Origin: Bretschneidera sinensis
Lineage: Eukaryota; Streptophyta; Magnoliopsida; Brassicales; Akaniaceae
Reading direction: 5' to 3'
Assembly (NCBI GenBank): GCA_023935145.1
Contig: CM043698.1
Span: 81,424,001-81,488,000, forward strand
DNA length: 64,000 bases
The number at the start of each line of letters is the position of its first letter. Positions within the stretch are counted from its first letter, which is position 1. Of this stretch, positions 10,902-22,073 are shown piece after piece. The notes below the pieces were generated by a model. The model searched no databases and was not told the origin of the DNA. It saw only the letters and a program-made list of their open reading frames with translations. Position numbers and translations under genes: made by a program.

Positions 10902-12230
10902 TGATGAGAGTTATAAAATGCATCTTAACAGTACTTATTTGTTAACATTTTAGGGTTGATCTAGGTTTGAATTGCACTTTTATACCTTAACAACTCTAAA
11001 GTGATATTCTTGGATTGTTGATCTATTTCGATGCATTTTCAGGTACTTTGAGTCCAAAAGAGGTGAAAAGCCATCATAGCTTAAAGCACGATGCTTCGAT
11101 GCACATGAGAGTGAAGGCATACTTGCGGAAGGAAAAAATGAAGAGAAGTCTTTAGTGTGTGCGCTGTGGCCTGAAAAGTCTAAGCCTCGGCCTCCAGAAC
11201 CATGCCCAGAACCTTGCAAAATCTGGAAGAAGACCACTAGTGTGCGTCGTGGCCTAGACTAGGCTGAGCCACGGCCTGGACTAATCTGGGCCACAGCCTA
11301 CAGAATCATGAAGAAAAACACAAAAAGGTTGAGCTGCGGCCTGGATTAATGTGAGCCACGGCGTGAGCTCGATGCTTTGTTTCCGAGTCATGACTTAATT
11401 AGGGTTTTAATGATAGTTTAAACCCGAAAACACCCTTGGACCTTTTGTAATATAAATAAATCATTTATGGTTTGATAAGAGATTATTCATAAAGGCTGGA
11501 AAAATCAAGAAGGCTGCCACATTCTCCTCCATCAAAGTGTTCAAGAATGAGCCCCATGGCTAACTAATCTCCAAGCAAGGCGAAGAGATGAATCTCTAGG
11601 TGTAGTTGTTCTTATTTTCCATTATTGATTCAGTTGTAATTTGGATTTATTATCAAAACATTGTTATGATTTACTCTTTGATTTAATTAGAAGATTTTCT
11701 CTTAATCCAGTGATTGTATCTTTCCCCTCGATATAAGTCTAGTCATGCTCTTCTTATGTCAAGATTGTTGGATATGATTGAGTCCGGTAGATTTATCTTT
11801 TAAGTTTTTCCATTAATGCGATATTGTCATTAAGATATGTCGTTGTTTCTTAATAAATCTATAGGATAGGTCATGTGTGCTTAAATCAAAAGTAAAGAGT
11901 AATTCATATCAATTACATTAGGGTTTACATGTGCTTTAATTGAATATTTTTCGATTGCTTGCTTGGGATGTGAAACTTGCAATCGAGATAAAACAATCGA
12001 ATCAAGATTGGAATAAGGCAATGAACCTAGGGAGGATTCTCAGAACCTTGTTGTTTCTCTATCTATTTACACAATTTTCTCACATTACTTCATTATCAAA
12101 ACTCAGATTTTCTCACTTGATTTTTATCGTTCGTGTTAAGGTTTGCACTTTTCCTTTGTAGTTCACTTTTCCTCGTGGGATCGACACCTCAACTATACAC
12201 AATAACTGCGTATTAGTTTGAGTGTAATCA
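10902..12230 (+). mobile_element. Solo LTR of an Athila-type Ty3/gypsy element
   Basis: The block begins TGATGAGAG and ends GTGTAATCA, so the termini are TGAT...ATCA. It aligns along its length with the 3' LTR of the Athila element at 55797-57164 (opposite strand), including tgcatctYaacagtact near the start and a TATAAATA box (11451). The flanks gcaca (10897-10901) and gtaca (12231-12235) differ at one base, which fits an aged 5-bp target-site duplication. No internal sequence accompanies it, so it is a solo LTR left by recombination. The small frames at 10980-11237 and 11940-12161 are spurious. Confidence 0.8.
11140..11370 (+). repeat. Array of GC-rich GCCACGGCC-like motifs in the U3 of the Athila solo LTR
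   Basis: At least six variants of a gRgcYgYggcc core (gcgctgtggcc, gcgtcgtggcc, gagccacggcc, gagctgcggcc and others) are spaced about 20-50 bases apart, upstream of the TATA box at 11451. They stand out against AT-rich surroundings. Confidence 0.65.
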
Positions 12231-15200
12231 GTACACTAGCTGAGGCTTTCGCTATTTTAGCCTTAGAGAGCTCACACAGTGATGATATAGCGATTCATTC
12301 ATTCACTTCCTTTTCAGGTCGAATATAATATATATACTATAAAATACATGCTATGGTGGACTTCTCTTCCCAGAAGTGCATATATATTTTCATTTTTGAT
12401 AAATTAAGACTATCATATGAATCTTAGTCTAGTCACAATTACATGTTACATGTGCACATACATCTAACCCAAGTTCTTTATTAGCTAGCTCATTTTAGTG
12501 CCTAATTAAGTACTCACATTCGGCTTCTACCCAGGTTAACATGATTATGGGTCGATCATATTCAGTCTTGTTACTCTTAATATGTCATTGACCTGATCTT
12601 AACTTTAGTCAAGGTGATTTTTAGCAAGCTACACTTGTTGTGAATTAACATTCACAATATACTTAATTCTCTCTCATCAGTGCCAAAATAGTATATTAAG
12701 TCTCATCCCAGCTCTCTATCTTAGCTTTTGAGGCAATCACTCATGTAAGAGAGTCGATCTAAACCTGGTGACATATCTTTTATCATGAAAACCAATTTCA
12801 TGATATATATATGTGCTATTCTACAATGCCATTAACTTATGCAAATTTAATATGTCAAATTTAATGCGCAGTCTTATCTAATATATACCTACTTAAAAGA
12901 AAATCCAAAGATTGCAATTTCAAATAAACTATCAATTACAAAGATCACATTCGCAAGATTTTGTGAACATGATCTTACTCTGAATCATATTTAAGTGGCA
13001 ACATGTTTTATAATCCTTCAACTTCATTAAGGTCTTAGTAGTCATTTTTGGACTATGCTAATATAGAAGTAGAACAGGCTAGCTTTTAAGCAACAAGCAC
13101 TTTTAAAACTTTTAGAGTTCTTGCTTTACCATATTACTCCTTAAATGCACAATCTTTTTTATTTTGCTCCTTGTGGTGAAAAGAATATGTATGCCTCAAT
13201 GTTTTCTATAGCCACACTAAAGCTAAACTCACTTGAGATATCTTATACAATTGCAATCTTATTTATGATACTTGAGTCATCTCCTATTAGCAACACGTGA
13301 GATACATAGTATAATTCATCTTTTTTAATTATCAATGGGTTTATTAAGATCCATGATCTGAACTTTAGTTCACTAAAATTTGTCTCAAATAAGGACAACC
13401 ATTCTAGGAGACAATTAAATTCTCATTATCAACAACATATATTCAATATATTTGGACTTTTTTCAAGGATCATTGATGGCACACAAAGATTTACTTTATC
13501 ATCGTAAGCCTAAAGCTTGATAAAATTATGTAATCTTGCTCAGATGATTGTCTTCAACTACATGAGTAGCTCGTTAGTGAACTCATTCCATGCACTTTAT
13601 AAACTATAAAATCATCTAGGCCATTTAATGTCCATCTAGAAAATATCTAATTACATTAGTGACAAGTATAGAAGAAAGAAAACTTCCTTGTCACCAAAGA
13701 ACAAATTCATACCATTTAATAACTTCCTTCATCAAGCAACACACTCTTCGAGGAGACGTTTACTGAGGATAAAACATGATTAGCAACTTTTAGTTGGATC
13801 AAATGAAAAAACCTATCTCAATTTACTAAATGTAAGCCATGCATCTTTTAAGCATGCAATTTTAAACCTTATGTAGTTAATACTCATAGAGCACAAACAA
13901 GTGACTCTCTACCAATCCTCTGATCACAAGAGAATCTATTCTTTACAAATTCCTAGTCGACGAGAGAATTTCTTTACAATGCTTTTTCAAAGATTTCATA
14001 TTCTAGAATTAGACAATGATAAGCATATTCAAGAATACTCTTTGTTAACCTCTCATAGGTGAAAAGGAATATAATATATTGCTTTAATTAGTCATAATTC
14101 GAAAGATAATTAGTTCCTAATGGTACAATCCCATTAGGTGAAAAAATACTTCACATTCATTAACTAAGTGGAGCTTCACTCCCACTATTCTTAGCAAATT
14201 TTATTTGAAATTTTTTTTAGCATAAAGCATGAGATAGAGTTTTTCATAAATATTGGTGAATATTAAAATATTTCACGAAAATAATTTTAACATTTTTCAT
14301 ATAATCAATTCCCCACCTTGTCAAGAATAAAAGTGACTTTAACATATTCTTTTAATTACTTGAAATTCATTCTTTGATCATAGCACATTTAGAACATCAC
14401 CATAGTGGTGTTCACTTTGCATTTTGAGTCTTTTTGGACTAAGCTACTCATTAGTTGGGAAATGAGGTTAATATTAGGGCATTGGTAAAGGATGAGACAA
14501 CAATCAATAGCATGAGGTCAATATCTTGCTAATAGATTTCACTTAATTTAAGCGCTTCAGGAAACAAGATAACCCTACCTATCATATTTAGTTCTTTACC
14601 ACTAGGCATACAATACGTTTTACAACGAATCCAATTTACTTAGCACTTGTCCTGTTTGAGAATATTTCCCAATTTTTCTTATACCTAAGCAAGAGAATAA
14701 CCAATTATTCTTAGGACATGACTTGTTCTCATGGATTCTATCATCCCTTGATTAAGACATGAGGAAGCCTTTTCCTTGTGTTAGGCTCAACGTCATCAGG
14801 CGGAGTGAATGCAAAAGATTATTCATTTTCAATCTCTAAAAGATGATACAAATTTCTTTCACTCCTACTTCACACAACTGATGTTCTATGGACCTATTCC
14901 GCAATCTGGTGTGTCACTTCCACTAGAACCAAGGGTTTAAGGCTATCTCTTAATGGGAGTGACACAATAAGGATTCTCTTAATACATATGACTGAAAGAC
15001 TATTTCAATCTTACTCGAACAATATATAGAGTAGGGATACACAAATTTTGCTCTTCTTTATTATTTTCATTTCCTTTTGGTTGGATTTACTAATATTCAG
15101 CGCACATTTTTTTTTAATTCTCTCTATTTCCAAAATTTTCCTTCATTTCTTTTCAATAAGAAGAGAAATTATGACAATTTTAATTAAGAAACATATCAAC

Positions 15201-15739
15201 CCTAAATTTTTCCTTCATTTCTTCTAGTCGCTTCCGGTGCATTCACAAGATATATAAACAATTTTAGGCTATTTATAATTGCATGTTATTGTCTAAAAAC
15301 TTCTATTACAATGACCTTACATCCCTTCAAAGTAGTTTGAATTTCACCGAGTTCTAGAATTTTATCCTTCTTCATTACTCAAAGTAAGAACATCGATAAA
15401 ATTCAACTTAACATGGAACGCACAATCAGCAACCATATTATTGTACCACTCAAAATAGTGCCCTGTCAAGGATAAGTAGGGTCAACTACCCCACTTAACT
15501 TTTGAAAAAGGCTAATACTATGTATAACTTTAAACTTGTCCCCACGAATATTAGCAGTTGTCTAATATTATTGTAAATTGGCTCCACTAGTATTAAAAAT
15601 TATCCGATCTTAATGTAAATTTTTCACAAATAATAAAAAGTTTTTGGGCTATATGTAAATTATTTAGCCTTATTGTAAATTTCTCACAAAATGCCCTATG
15701 TGTGAATCATGTCATCGATGATTACATCACTCTAGTTTT

Positions 15740-15742
<3 letters not shown>
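12231..15742. other. No gene seen; degenerate AT-rich sequence
   Basis: About 3.5 kb without a frame over 60 residues and without recognisable transposon domains on either strand. Its uniform composition and lack of coding signal fit either an old LTR-rich relic or intergenic DNA. I cannot assign it to a family. Confidence 0.5.

Positions 15743-15794
<52 letters not shown>
15743..15794. repeat. (AT)26 microsatellite
   Basis: About 52 bases of uninterrupted AT dinucleotides. Confidence 0.95.
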
Positions 15795-15796
<2 letters not shown>

Positions 15797-16519
15797 AAGC
15801 AAACAACTTTCCCCTTCAGGCACAAATTAACATTGTACCCCAATTATTTTAGGGTTAAAAGTCTCTAGATATTCAATTTTATATAAAAAAACAGAAAAGA
15901 TAATACGGTAATTCAATAAACCCATTTATTTATTTTTTAAGGTCCGAAAACTTTGCAATTTATGATTGAATGGTGATGCCATTATCGTTGGAATCAGAGT
16001 CCGATGATCCACAATTTTGCATTGATTGCATAGCTAGCCTGACCACCGTCATGTGCCACCCGTGTGAACAGAAGAGACTCAGTGTAGATCCACAAATTTT
16101 CAATTAGTATTACCAAAAACCACCACTACCATGAGTCAAAAATGTTAAGATCAATCAAACCATCAAACTGTGGAGATGTAATTCTATCTGAATTAGATGT
16201 ATGCTCCCCACATGCCGTTAGCTGCACGTGGGATTTTATTCTCGACCACTATTTGCTTGGGTAGATGAGGGTGAAAAAAATTTAAATGCCCAAAAGATCC
16301 CTACTTTGATGTCGTGGCAGGGAGGAATCAATGGTCATTTTGATAAAAAAAAAAAAATGTTAGTGCACAATACTTTGTGCTTTAAATGAGATAAGTTAAG
16401 ATTTCACCTAAATATATATAATATTTATAATAATTTATAGTTTACACCAACCCACTGGAAAAAAAAAATTTGATCCATCACTAGTTTTGTTTATAGATAC
16501 CAGCTTCGGGTGAACTAGA
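15795..16519. other. No gene seen
   Basis: AT-rich sequence with short A runs and no recognisable coding or transposon motif. Confidence 0.5.
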
Positions 16520-16790
16520 ATGAGAAAGAAAAAACCCAATTCTTTAGCAACAAAATTAAAAGCCTCTCTTGTCTATTAGCAAAGTACTATATTATAATGA
16601 ATAATTTCAGCTTCTTGCGTGTTAATTTCCAGTAAATATCTGTGATTGGAAATATTGCATTCTAGCTAGGCTTCTAGCTTGCCAACAATTCACAAACTTC
16701 AACTTCTTATAATAGCCAATACAAAATTAGTGTCCTTATTTTTTTAGAAAGAAAAAAAAAATTATGACATTCATCACTAGTTTATCATTA
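16520..16790. repeat. Partial third copy of the MADS-unit upstream segment
   Basis: This stretch (tagcaacaaaattaaaa, then cctctcttgtc, cttcaacttcttata, ccaatacaaa and the A-rich end before ttcatcactagttta) matches 28270-28525 and 42310-42565. In the two MADS units those are the far ends of the region upstream of the gene. The expected gene is not next to it; the preceding sequence is unrelated. It suggests a third duplication unit that has been lost or replaced. Confidence 0.65.
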
Positions 16791-16939
16791 TAAGTTTTTG
16801 TACCAAAAAAATGTTATGGCATATCTTGATTGGGCAGATGGCCGGAAAAAGAAAAGGAGTTATTGAGCATTAATTAAGATAAGACGATCAGCCGTCAAAT
16901 AGCTCGCGAAACAAGAACTTTTAAAAAGGAGAAGCTTGA

Positions 16940-17460
16940 GGGGCAACATTGAGACAAGTTGTGTAACACAAGGGCTCGAGACTATGGACTCGAAGGAACC
17001 TTCAATACCTCAGTCTCGAGAATAATGGACGAGTCATAACTGTTAATCTGGCTATTCAAGGATCAAGGACAATCCAAGAGTCGTTCATTTAATTGTCTAA
17101 CGTAAAAGTGGTCATAATTAAATACAACCCATGTAGTGGAGTTAAATATTTTGACACTTGGCATACTCAATGCATTTAATCAAGAACACATGAGGAAGTT
17201 AAAAAGTGGATGACTCTTGGGAATTATCAACACAACTATCTAAGCCTGAAGCAGTATAAGTAGTAGAATAATTAATCATAAGACACACACAATCATCAAA
17301 CAATTATTATCTTTTCTGCATTTACTTTTCTTTACATCCCAATGGGAGTAGCTGAAGCTGTAATAGCAGCATTAATTTCCTTTCTTCATCCCTATTCTTT
17401 GTCTCAAAGTTAATCCAAGCTAGGGCTGAATTCAGGCTTGGCTGACATTACAACAAGCTC
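16940..17460 (+). repeat. Possible degenerate LTR (Tat-like)
   Basis: A purine tract GAGGGGCAACA (about 16938) is followed by about 500 bp with an AGTATAAGTAG TATA-like site (about 17250). It has a CT-rich leader and an end resembling gctgacattaca. This pattern resembles a Tat/Grande LTR, but no duplicate or coding neighbour confirms it. Confidence 0.25.
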
Positions 17461-17789
17461 AAAGAATATGTACTTGGTACTTTGAGGTTTTAACCATGGA
17501 AACCCTTCGTATCAAAGTTACTTTAAATATTAATACATTGAGTTTGCTGTTAATTGTTATTTATTTAGTTCATTAACTGCTAAATTAAATTCATTTTCTT
17601 GAATTTATAAAGGTATATCATAAAATCCTCTAAATTGACGCAGTACCAAACCCATATAGATAAGTATTGTTCTAATCGAGTCCACCTCAACCAAGTTTGA
17701 CACATAAATTAAAAATTGCACTAACAATATGCAATCCTCAACATATCTAAATAATTAGACCAAAATAAAAAAAAAAATTATTGGTATTC

Positions 17790-17970
17790 GATGAATGGTT
17801 GCCTAAGTTAATAGTGTATTATGCCAACAATATCTAATGTCTAAATCTTTTCTTTCTTTCTTTTTTCTTCGTTGCATACTCTATGTATAATATGAAGCAA
17901 AATTTTTGAAGATATGCTTCATTGGCTCAAAAAAAATTTAACTCTTCCAATAATCAAGAAGGGTAAAGTA
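17790..17970. repeat. Degenerate match to the region downstream of the MADS genes
   Basis: The order acaatatctaatgt, tataatatgaagcaaaattt and ccaataatcaag parallels acaatgtctaatgt, tgataattaagaagcaaaatttt and ccaataatcaaaatgag at 19575-19700 and 39320-39440. It is strongly diverged and may belong to the same lost third unit. Confidence 0.4.
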
Positions 17971-18272
17971 CATCTTATATATTACTTTGTGGGTGAATTC
18001 ATTTGAGATATCAACAATAAATGGGCCTTGATTGGTTGTCACATTTAGAGAGCATGTATTTGAATGTATCGATTTTGGCCAAAAACTAAATGGGCTGATC
18101 TGTCTTTATTCCAAGACATTGAAAACATGGTACCTTAATATGGTATTAAATCTAGCTATCGGGTCTTTGTTATTACTTTTGAAGGCTATGAATGTAAGGA
18201 CCCCATCCCTCACGGGCTGGATATTGTCCGCTTTGGCCCACGGCCTCACGGATTTGTTTCTGAGGAAACCCT

Positions 18273-18488
18273 GTCAGCCCAAGACCTTCTGACTCCCCAA
18301 AATGGGTCCAACCCATTTAGGAGTAAAGTCACTTATAAGGAGCCTCAAAAATCCCTCTCTAGCCGATGTGGGATACCAATGTCAGCCCAGGACCTTCTGA
18401 CTCCCCAAAATGCGTCCAACCCATTTAGGAGTAAGGTCACTTATAAGGAGCCCCAAAGATCCCTCTCTAGTCGATGTGGGATACCAAG
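18273..18488 (-). repeat. 108-bp tandem duplication within the TRIM 3' LTR
   Basis: Units 18273-18380 and 18381-18488 both start gtcagccca and end gatgtgggatacca(a/at). The other LTR has a single unit, which explains the 304 versus 194 bp length difference. Confidence 0.85.
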
Positions 18489-18573
18489 ACATCTCGTGTC
18501 TCCCCCTCTCAGGGCACAGCGCCCTCGCTGTGTGGTCCCACACCCGGCAACCCAACTGGAATTTCGAGAGTCA

Positions 18574-18585
18574 GCTCTGATACCA
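18574..18585 (-). other. TRIM primer-binding site (initiator Met tRNA)
   Basis: The minus strand reads TGGTATCAGAGC, 3 bases after the 5' LTR end, which is the standard plant LTR-retrotransposon primer site. Confidence 0.85.
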
Positions 18586-19057
18586 CAATGTAAGGACCCC
18601 ATCCCTCACGGGTTGGATATTGTCCGCTTTGGCCTAAGAGCACGGATTTGTTTCTGAGGAGACCCTGTCAGCCAAGGACCTTCTGACTCCCCAAAATGTG
18701 TCCAACCCATTTAGGAGTAAGATCACTTATAAGGAGCCCCAAAGATCCCTCTCTAGCCGAAGTGGCATACCAAGACATCTCATGTATGGTTACAGATCTT
18801 GCAATTAAAGTCCACTTCTCTCTCTAAACTGAAAATACTTGCAATTAGGAACTCCAAGAAGCAAACTTACTTCAACTATTGAATATCAGATGCTGAGAAT
18901 GATAAATCCTTTGAAGATAATCCACATAGTATAGGACAACTGAAAAATTATTTTTGTTCATTACAAAAAGTTCGCGAAGTCACCTTTAAATTTTTCACAT
19001 TTACAAAAACACTTCATATAAAGAAGTTCGTCTAAGTTTTGGTCTTTTGAATATCGA

Positions 19058-19215
19058 TCAGGAACTCAAGGAAATTTTGCCTTTTAAACTCCAAAGCCTC
19101 ACAAACCTGCACTCTTCTTTATCTAGAACCCGAAGTTGCAAATCCTCTTTGAACGGTTGAAATGCCAGGTTGACCTTCTCATCCTCCACTTTGTACATAC
19201 TTGGGGGAGATACCA
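19058..19215 (-). CDS. Exon-like open frame conserved in both duplication units, unknown product
   Basis: On the minus strand a pyrimidine-rich stretch ending tttgcag (AG at plus 19216-19217) is followed by an open frame of about 51 codons. The frame ends in TGA and contains EDEKVNLAF, PFKEDLQL, DKEE and RFVRL. The paralogous site 38804-38961 keeps an acceptor-like tttgtag and the same length and stop, with only amino-acid substitutions. This fits a terminal coding exon of a gene downstream of the MADS gene. No upstream exon was identified and the family is not recognised. Equal length in two copies could also be chance preservation in a young duplication. Confidence 0.3.
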
Positions 19216-19695
19216 CTGCAAATGTTGTAAAATTAAGATAGAAGAAAATAGATCGAAAGTACAATAATATATTGAAGAAAATATTCTCTTAACAAAATAG
19301 AAAAACCAGGAGATAAATAATTAAACTATCAGAAGAAAATTTCTCTCAAGTTTAGTTTTTTTGTTTCCATCAATTCTCTGCTAAATTTGTACCCACCTAT
19401 TGACATCAAAAAATAATCCATGGGCGATTTGATATTTTCATTTTCATTATGTCATTCTAATGTGCAAGAGAGCTTTTTGGCGTGTAATTATCTCATTTCC
19501 CAATAATAAATAAGAGTAATGTAAATTGAGTTCAGCAAAACGATCATAGCATGACAATATGATCTGCTGCATTTTATGACAACAATGTCTAATGTGTGAT
19601 AAAGCCTAATTTATGTGATTTGCTTTGTATGATAATTAAGAAGCAAAATTTTCCAAAATATTTATCATCAGTGCAGAATCATCTCATCCTCCACT

Positions 19696-20480
19696 AATCA
19701 AAATGAGTAATGTAAATTGAAGTTGAAATATTATAGGACAACATAGGGATTATTCTAACTACATTGAGCTTAAAATAAGGGAAGCAACTGTGTGCTCTTA
19801 TCACAAAATAAAACATAAGAAAATGCATCAAATTAAAAGAAATCCCTTAAGGAAATGCATCTAATCCTCCAATAATCAAAATGAGTAATGTAAATTGAAG
19901 TTGAAATATTATAGGACAACATAGGGATTATTCTAACTACATTGATCTTAAAATAAGGGAAGCAACTGTGTGCTATTATCAGAAAATAAAACATAAGAAA
20001 ATGCATCAAATTAAAAGAAATCCCTTAAGGCACTAAAAACCACATTTTCTTCTGCTTATCATCAGTGCAGAATCAGCTCATCCTCCAATAATCAAAATGA
20101 GTAATGTAAATTGAAGTTGAAATATTAGAGGACAACATAGGGATTATTCTAACTACATTGAGCTTAAAATAAGGGAAGCAAATGTGTGCTATTATCAGAA
20201 AATAAAACATAAGAAAATGCATCAAATTAAAAGAAATCCCTTAAGGCACTAAAAACCACATTTTCTTCTGTTTATCATCAGTGCAGAATCATCTCATCCT
20301 CCAATAATCAAAATGAGTAATGTAAATTGAAGTTGAAATATTATAGGACAACATAGGGATGATTCTAACTACATTGAGCTTAAAATAAGGGAAGCAGCTG
20401 TGTGCTATTATCAGAAAATAAAACATAAGAAAATGCATCAAATTAAAAGAAATCTCTAAAGGCACTAAAAACCACATTTA
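19696..20480. repeat. Tandem repeat, four copies of a 178- to 216-bp unit
   Basis: Units start at 19696, 19874, 20090 and 20306, marked by aatcaaaatgagtaatgtaa. The first unit lacks about 38 bp. Adjacent units look more than 95 percent identical by eye. Unit B carries one copy at about 39430, so expansion followed the segmental duplication. Confidence 0.85.
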
Positions 20481-20822
20481 AGACTTATTGTTCGCCTTCA
20501 AGGGAGGAAGTCATTAGACCAGCCACCAAAAGGCATAATCACGTTTTCCCCACCAAAGCCAAGCTCCTGTGAGTTCATCATTTCCATTAACCACGACTGC
20601 CTCTGCATTGTTTCCATGTTCATCTCAAAACCCAGCCTCTGATCTGCATGCAGGGTCTGATCTACACTACTTAGAATTGCATCTGGAGTTGTTGCTGTTC
20701 TCACATGTGGTTGTGGTGTTGCCGCTGTCAGTGTGGGTGCTGCTGTCCATGCTGCTTGTGCTGTTGTAGTCCATGCTGGTGGTGGTGGTGATGCTGTTGT
20801 TGTCACTTCTGGTGTTGGTGGT

Positions 20823-21500
20823 TGATACTGCCAAAATACACATTTCCAATAAGAAGACGACACGTGGATCATCTTGACTCCAGGCCACAAGAAGACACGC
20901 GGAAGAACCAGGCTCGGACAGTTGGGCCTCCAGGTCATGACCGCCCTTCAGGGCATCATTGCCCCCCAGCTGGGCCTCCACGTCACCACCGCCCTCCAGG
21001 CCATCATTACCTCCAGGTCATGACAGCCCTTCAGGGCATCATTGCCCCCAGCTGGGCCTCCACGTCACCACCGCCCTCCAGGCCATCATTACCCAACCAA
21101 GTTGGGACGTCAGGTCGTCAAACCGCCTTAACGCATAAATGACTCCAGAGCAAGCCAGCAAGGCAAAGCCCTAACGGACGGTCCCCAGCCACCTAGCTGG
21201 GCCTCCTAGGCATCATTACCCAACCCAGTTGGGACAACATATCACTGCCGCCCTAGGCCAAATGCCGCCTTCGAAGCCCTATAAAAAGGGTTAGGTATAC
21301 ACTCCAAAGCCCCAACTTTTTGCTCAACTGAAAAAGGGAGCGCTCATCCCCTACATATTTTTGCTCTGACTCTAACTAAAGCTTCGGAGCATCCTCGGAG
21401 GCACCCCCTCCGGCGACCCCCTAGCTCACCTTCCTCTCCCTGTGCAGATACGTCTGAGTCCTAGCCTCCAGCTCAACAAAACACATTTTTGGCATCAACA
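20823..21500 (+). repeat. Left LTR of the non-autonomous element
   Basis: 678 bp, TGATACTGCC...GGCATCAACA. It contains an 83-bp imperfect tandem duplication starting at 20933 and 21016 (ggtcatgacMgcccttcagg) and a TATAAAAA box at 21280-21287. Confidence 0.95.
21280..21287 (+). promoter_or_regulatory. TATA box of the left LTR
   Basis: TATAAAAA, 457 bases into the LTR, in a GC-rich context; the same box is at 25891-25898 in the right LTR. Confidence 0.7.
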
Positions 21501-21503
21501 GAT

Positions 21504-21521
21504 TGGCGCCGTCCGTGGGAA
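21504..21521 (+). other. Primer-binding site (Asp-tRNA-like)
   Basis: TGGCGCCGTCCGTGGGAA, three bases after the LTR end. This site is shared by many plant Tat-lineage elements. Confidence 0.75.
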
Positions 21522-21578
21522 ACCACCATATTTCGCTGACAGTAACAGCGAAGAAGTTTAAAGAACTCATCTGTTGTC

Positions 21579-21725
21579 ATGCCGCCTAAACCCCTCGCTA
21601 GGGATGCTAGTAGGAGAGCAGTAGGGGTCAGCACTCACACCCATCGGTTTGGGTCAAATTCCGCAGCCGTAGTGCGCATGCCCCTGTCCCAGCTATTGCC
21701 TAGCGCACACGACCGAGCACCGTAG
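21579..21725 (+). CDS. Short frame at the gag position of the non-autonomous element
   Basis: The ATG at 21579 opens a 48-residue frame (MPPKPLARDASRRAV...) and ends in TAG at 21723-21725, inside the first 53-bp repeat units. Its position, 60 bases after the primer-binding site, and its basic start suggest the residual 5' end of an ancestral gag, cut off by repeat expansion. No functional domain is visible, so it may not be translated into anything useful. Confidence 0.3.
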   Translation: MPPKPLARDASRRAVGVSTHTHRFGSNSAAVVRMPLSQLLPSAHDRAP

Positions 21726-22073
21726 TGCGCATGCCCCTGTCCCAGCTATTGCATAGCGCACACGGCCGAGCACCGTAGTGTGCATGCCCCTGTCCCAGCT
21801 ATTGCATAATGCACACGGCCGAGCACCGTAGTGTGCATGCCCCTGTCCCAGCTATTGCATAGCGCACACGGCCGAGCACCGTAGTGCGCATGCCCCTGTC
21901 CCAGCTATTGCATAGCGCACACGGTCGAGCACCGTAGTGCGCATGCCCCTGTCCCAGCTATTGCATAGCGCACACGGCCGAGCACCGTAGTGCGCATGCC
22001 CTTGTCCCAGCTATTGCCTAGCGCACACGGCCGAGCACCGTAGTGCGCATGCCCCTGTCCCAGCTATCATATA
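21668..22073 (+). repeat. Tandem array 1: 53-bp units, about 7.5 copies
   Basis: Units begin at 21668, 21721, 21774, 21827, 21880, 21933, 21986 and 22039, each starting cgtagtgYgcatgcccctgt. The last is truncated and runs into array 2. Confidence 0.95.

Larger units (their letters stand above)
18193..18782 (-). mobile_element. TRIM (terminal-repeat retrotransposon in miniature)
   Basis: A 590-bp element oriented on the minus strand. The 5' LTR is 18589-18782 (194 bp) and the 3' LTR is 18193-18496 (304 bp). Both end TGTAAGGACCCCATCC on the plus strand, and both begin on the minus strand with GAGATGTCTTGGTAT. The 92-bp interior carries a primer-binding site adjoining the 5' LTR (TGGTATCAGAGC on the minus strand, plus 18574-18585), complementary to initiator methionine tRNA. 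It also has a purine tract GAGAGGGGGAGACAC (plus 18497-18511) adjoining the 3' LTR. It has no coding capacity, so it must be mobilised in trans. The 92-residue frame at 18379-18657 crosses both LTRs and is spurious. Confidence 0.85.
18962..20497. repeat. Duplication unit A, segment downstream of the MADS gene
   Basis: From tacaaaaagttcgcgaagtc (about 18962) onward this matches 32620-32663 plus 38746-39622 at roughly 90 percent by eye. The match includes the exon-like frame at 19058-19215 and the approach to the MADS stop codon. Unit A differs by having four tandem copies of a repeat (19696-20480) where unit B has one. Confidence 0.8.

Noticed and set aside
10940..12230. Athila solo LTR starting at TGTTAACA (10940)
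   Set aside because: Homology to the 55797-57164 LTR continues 38 bases further upstream to TGATGAGAG, adjacent to the purine tract there, so the true start is 10902.
12231..15742. Possible endogenous pararetrovirus or LARD interior
   Set aside because: No RT, movement-protein or coat motif on either strand and no flanking LTR pair could be found.
18379..18657. 92-residue frame over the TRIM
   Set aside because: It crosses both LTRs and the tRNA primer site of a non-coding element.
20569..20769. Leucine/valine-rich plus-strand frame (also 39694-40017)
   Set aside because: Antisense shadow of the proline/threonine/serine-rich MADS C-terminus.
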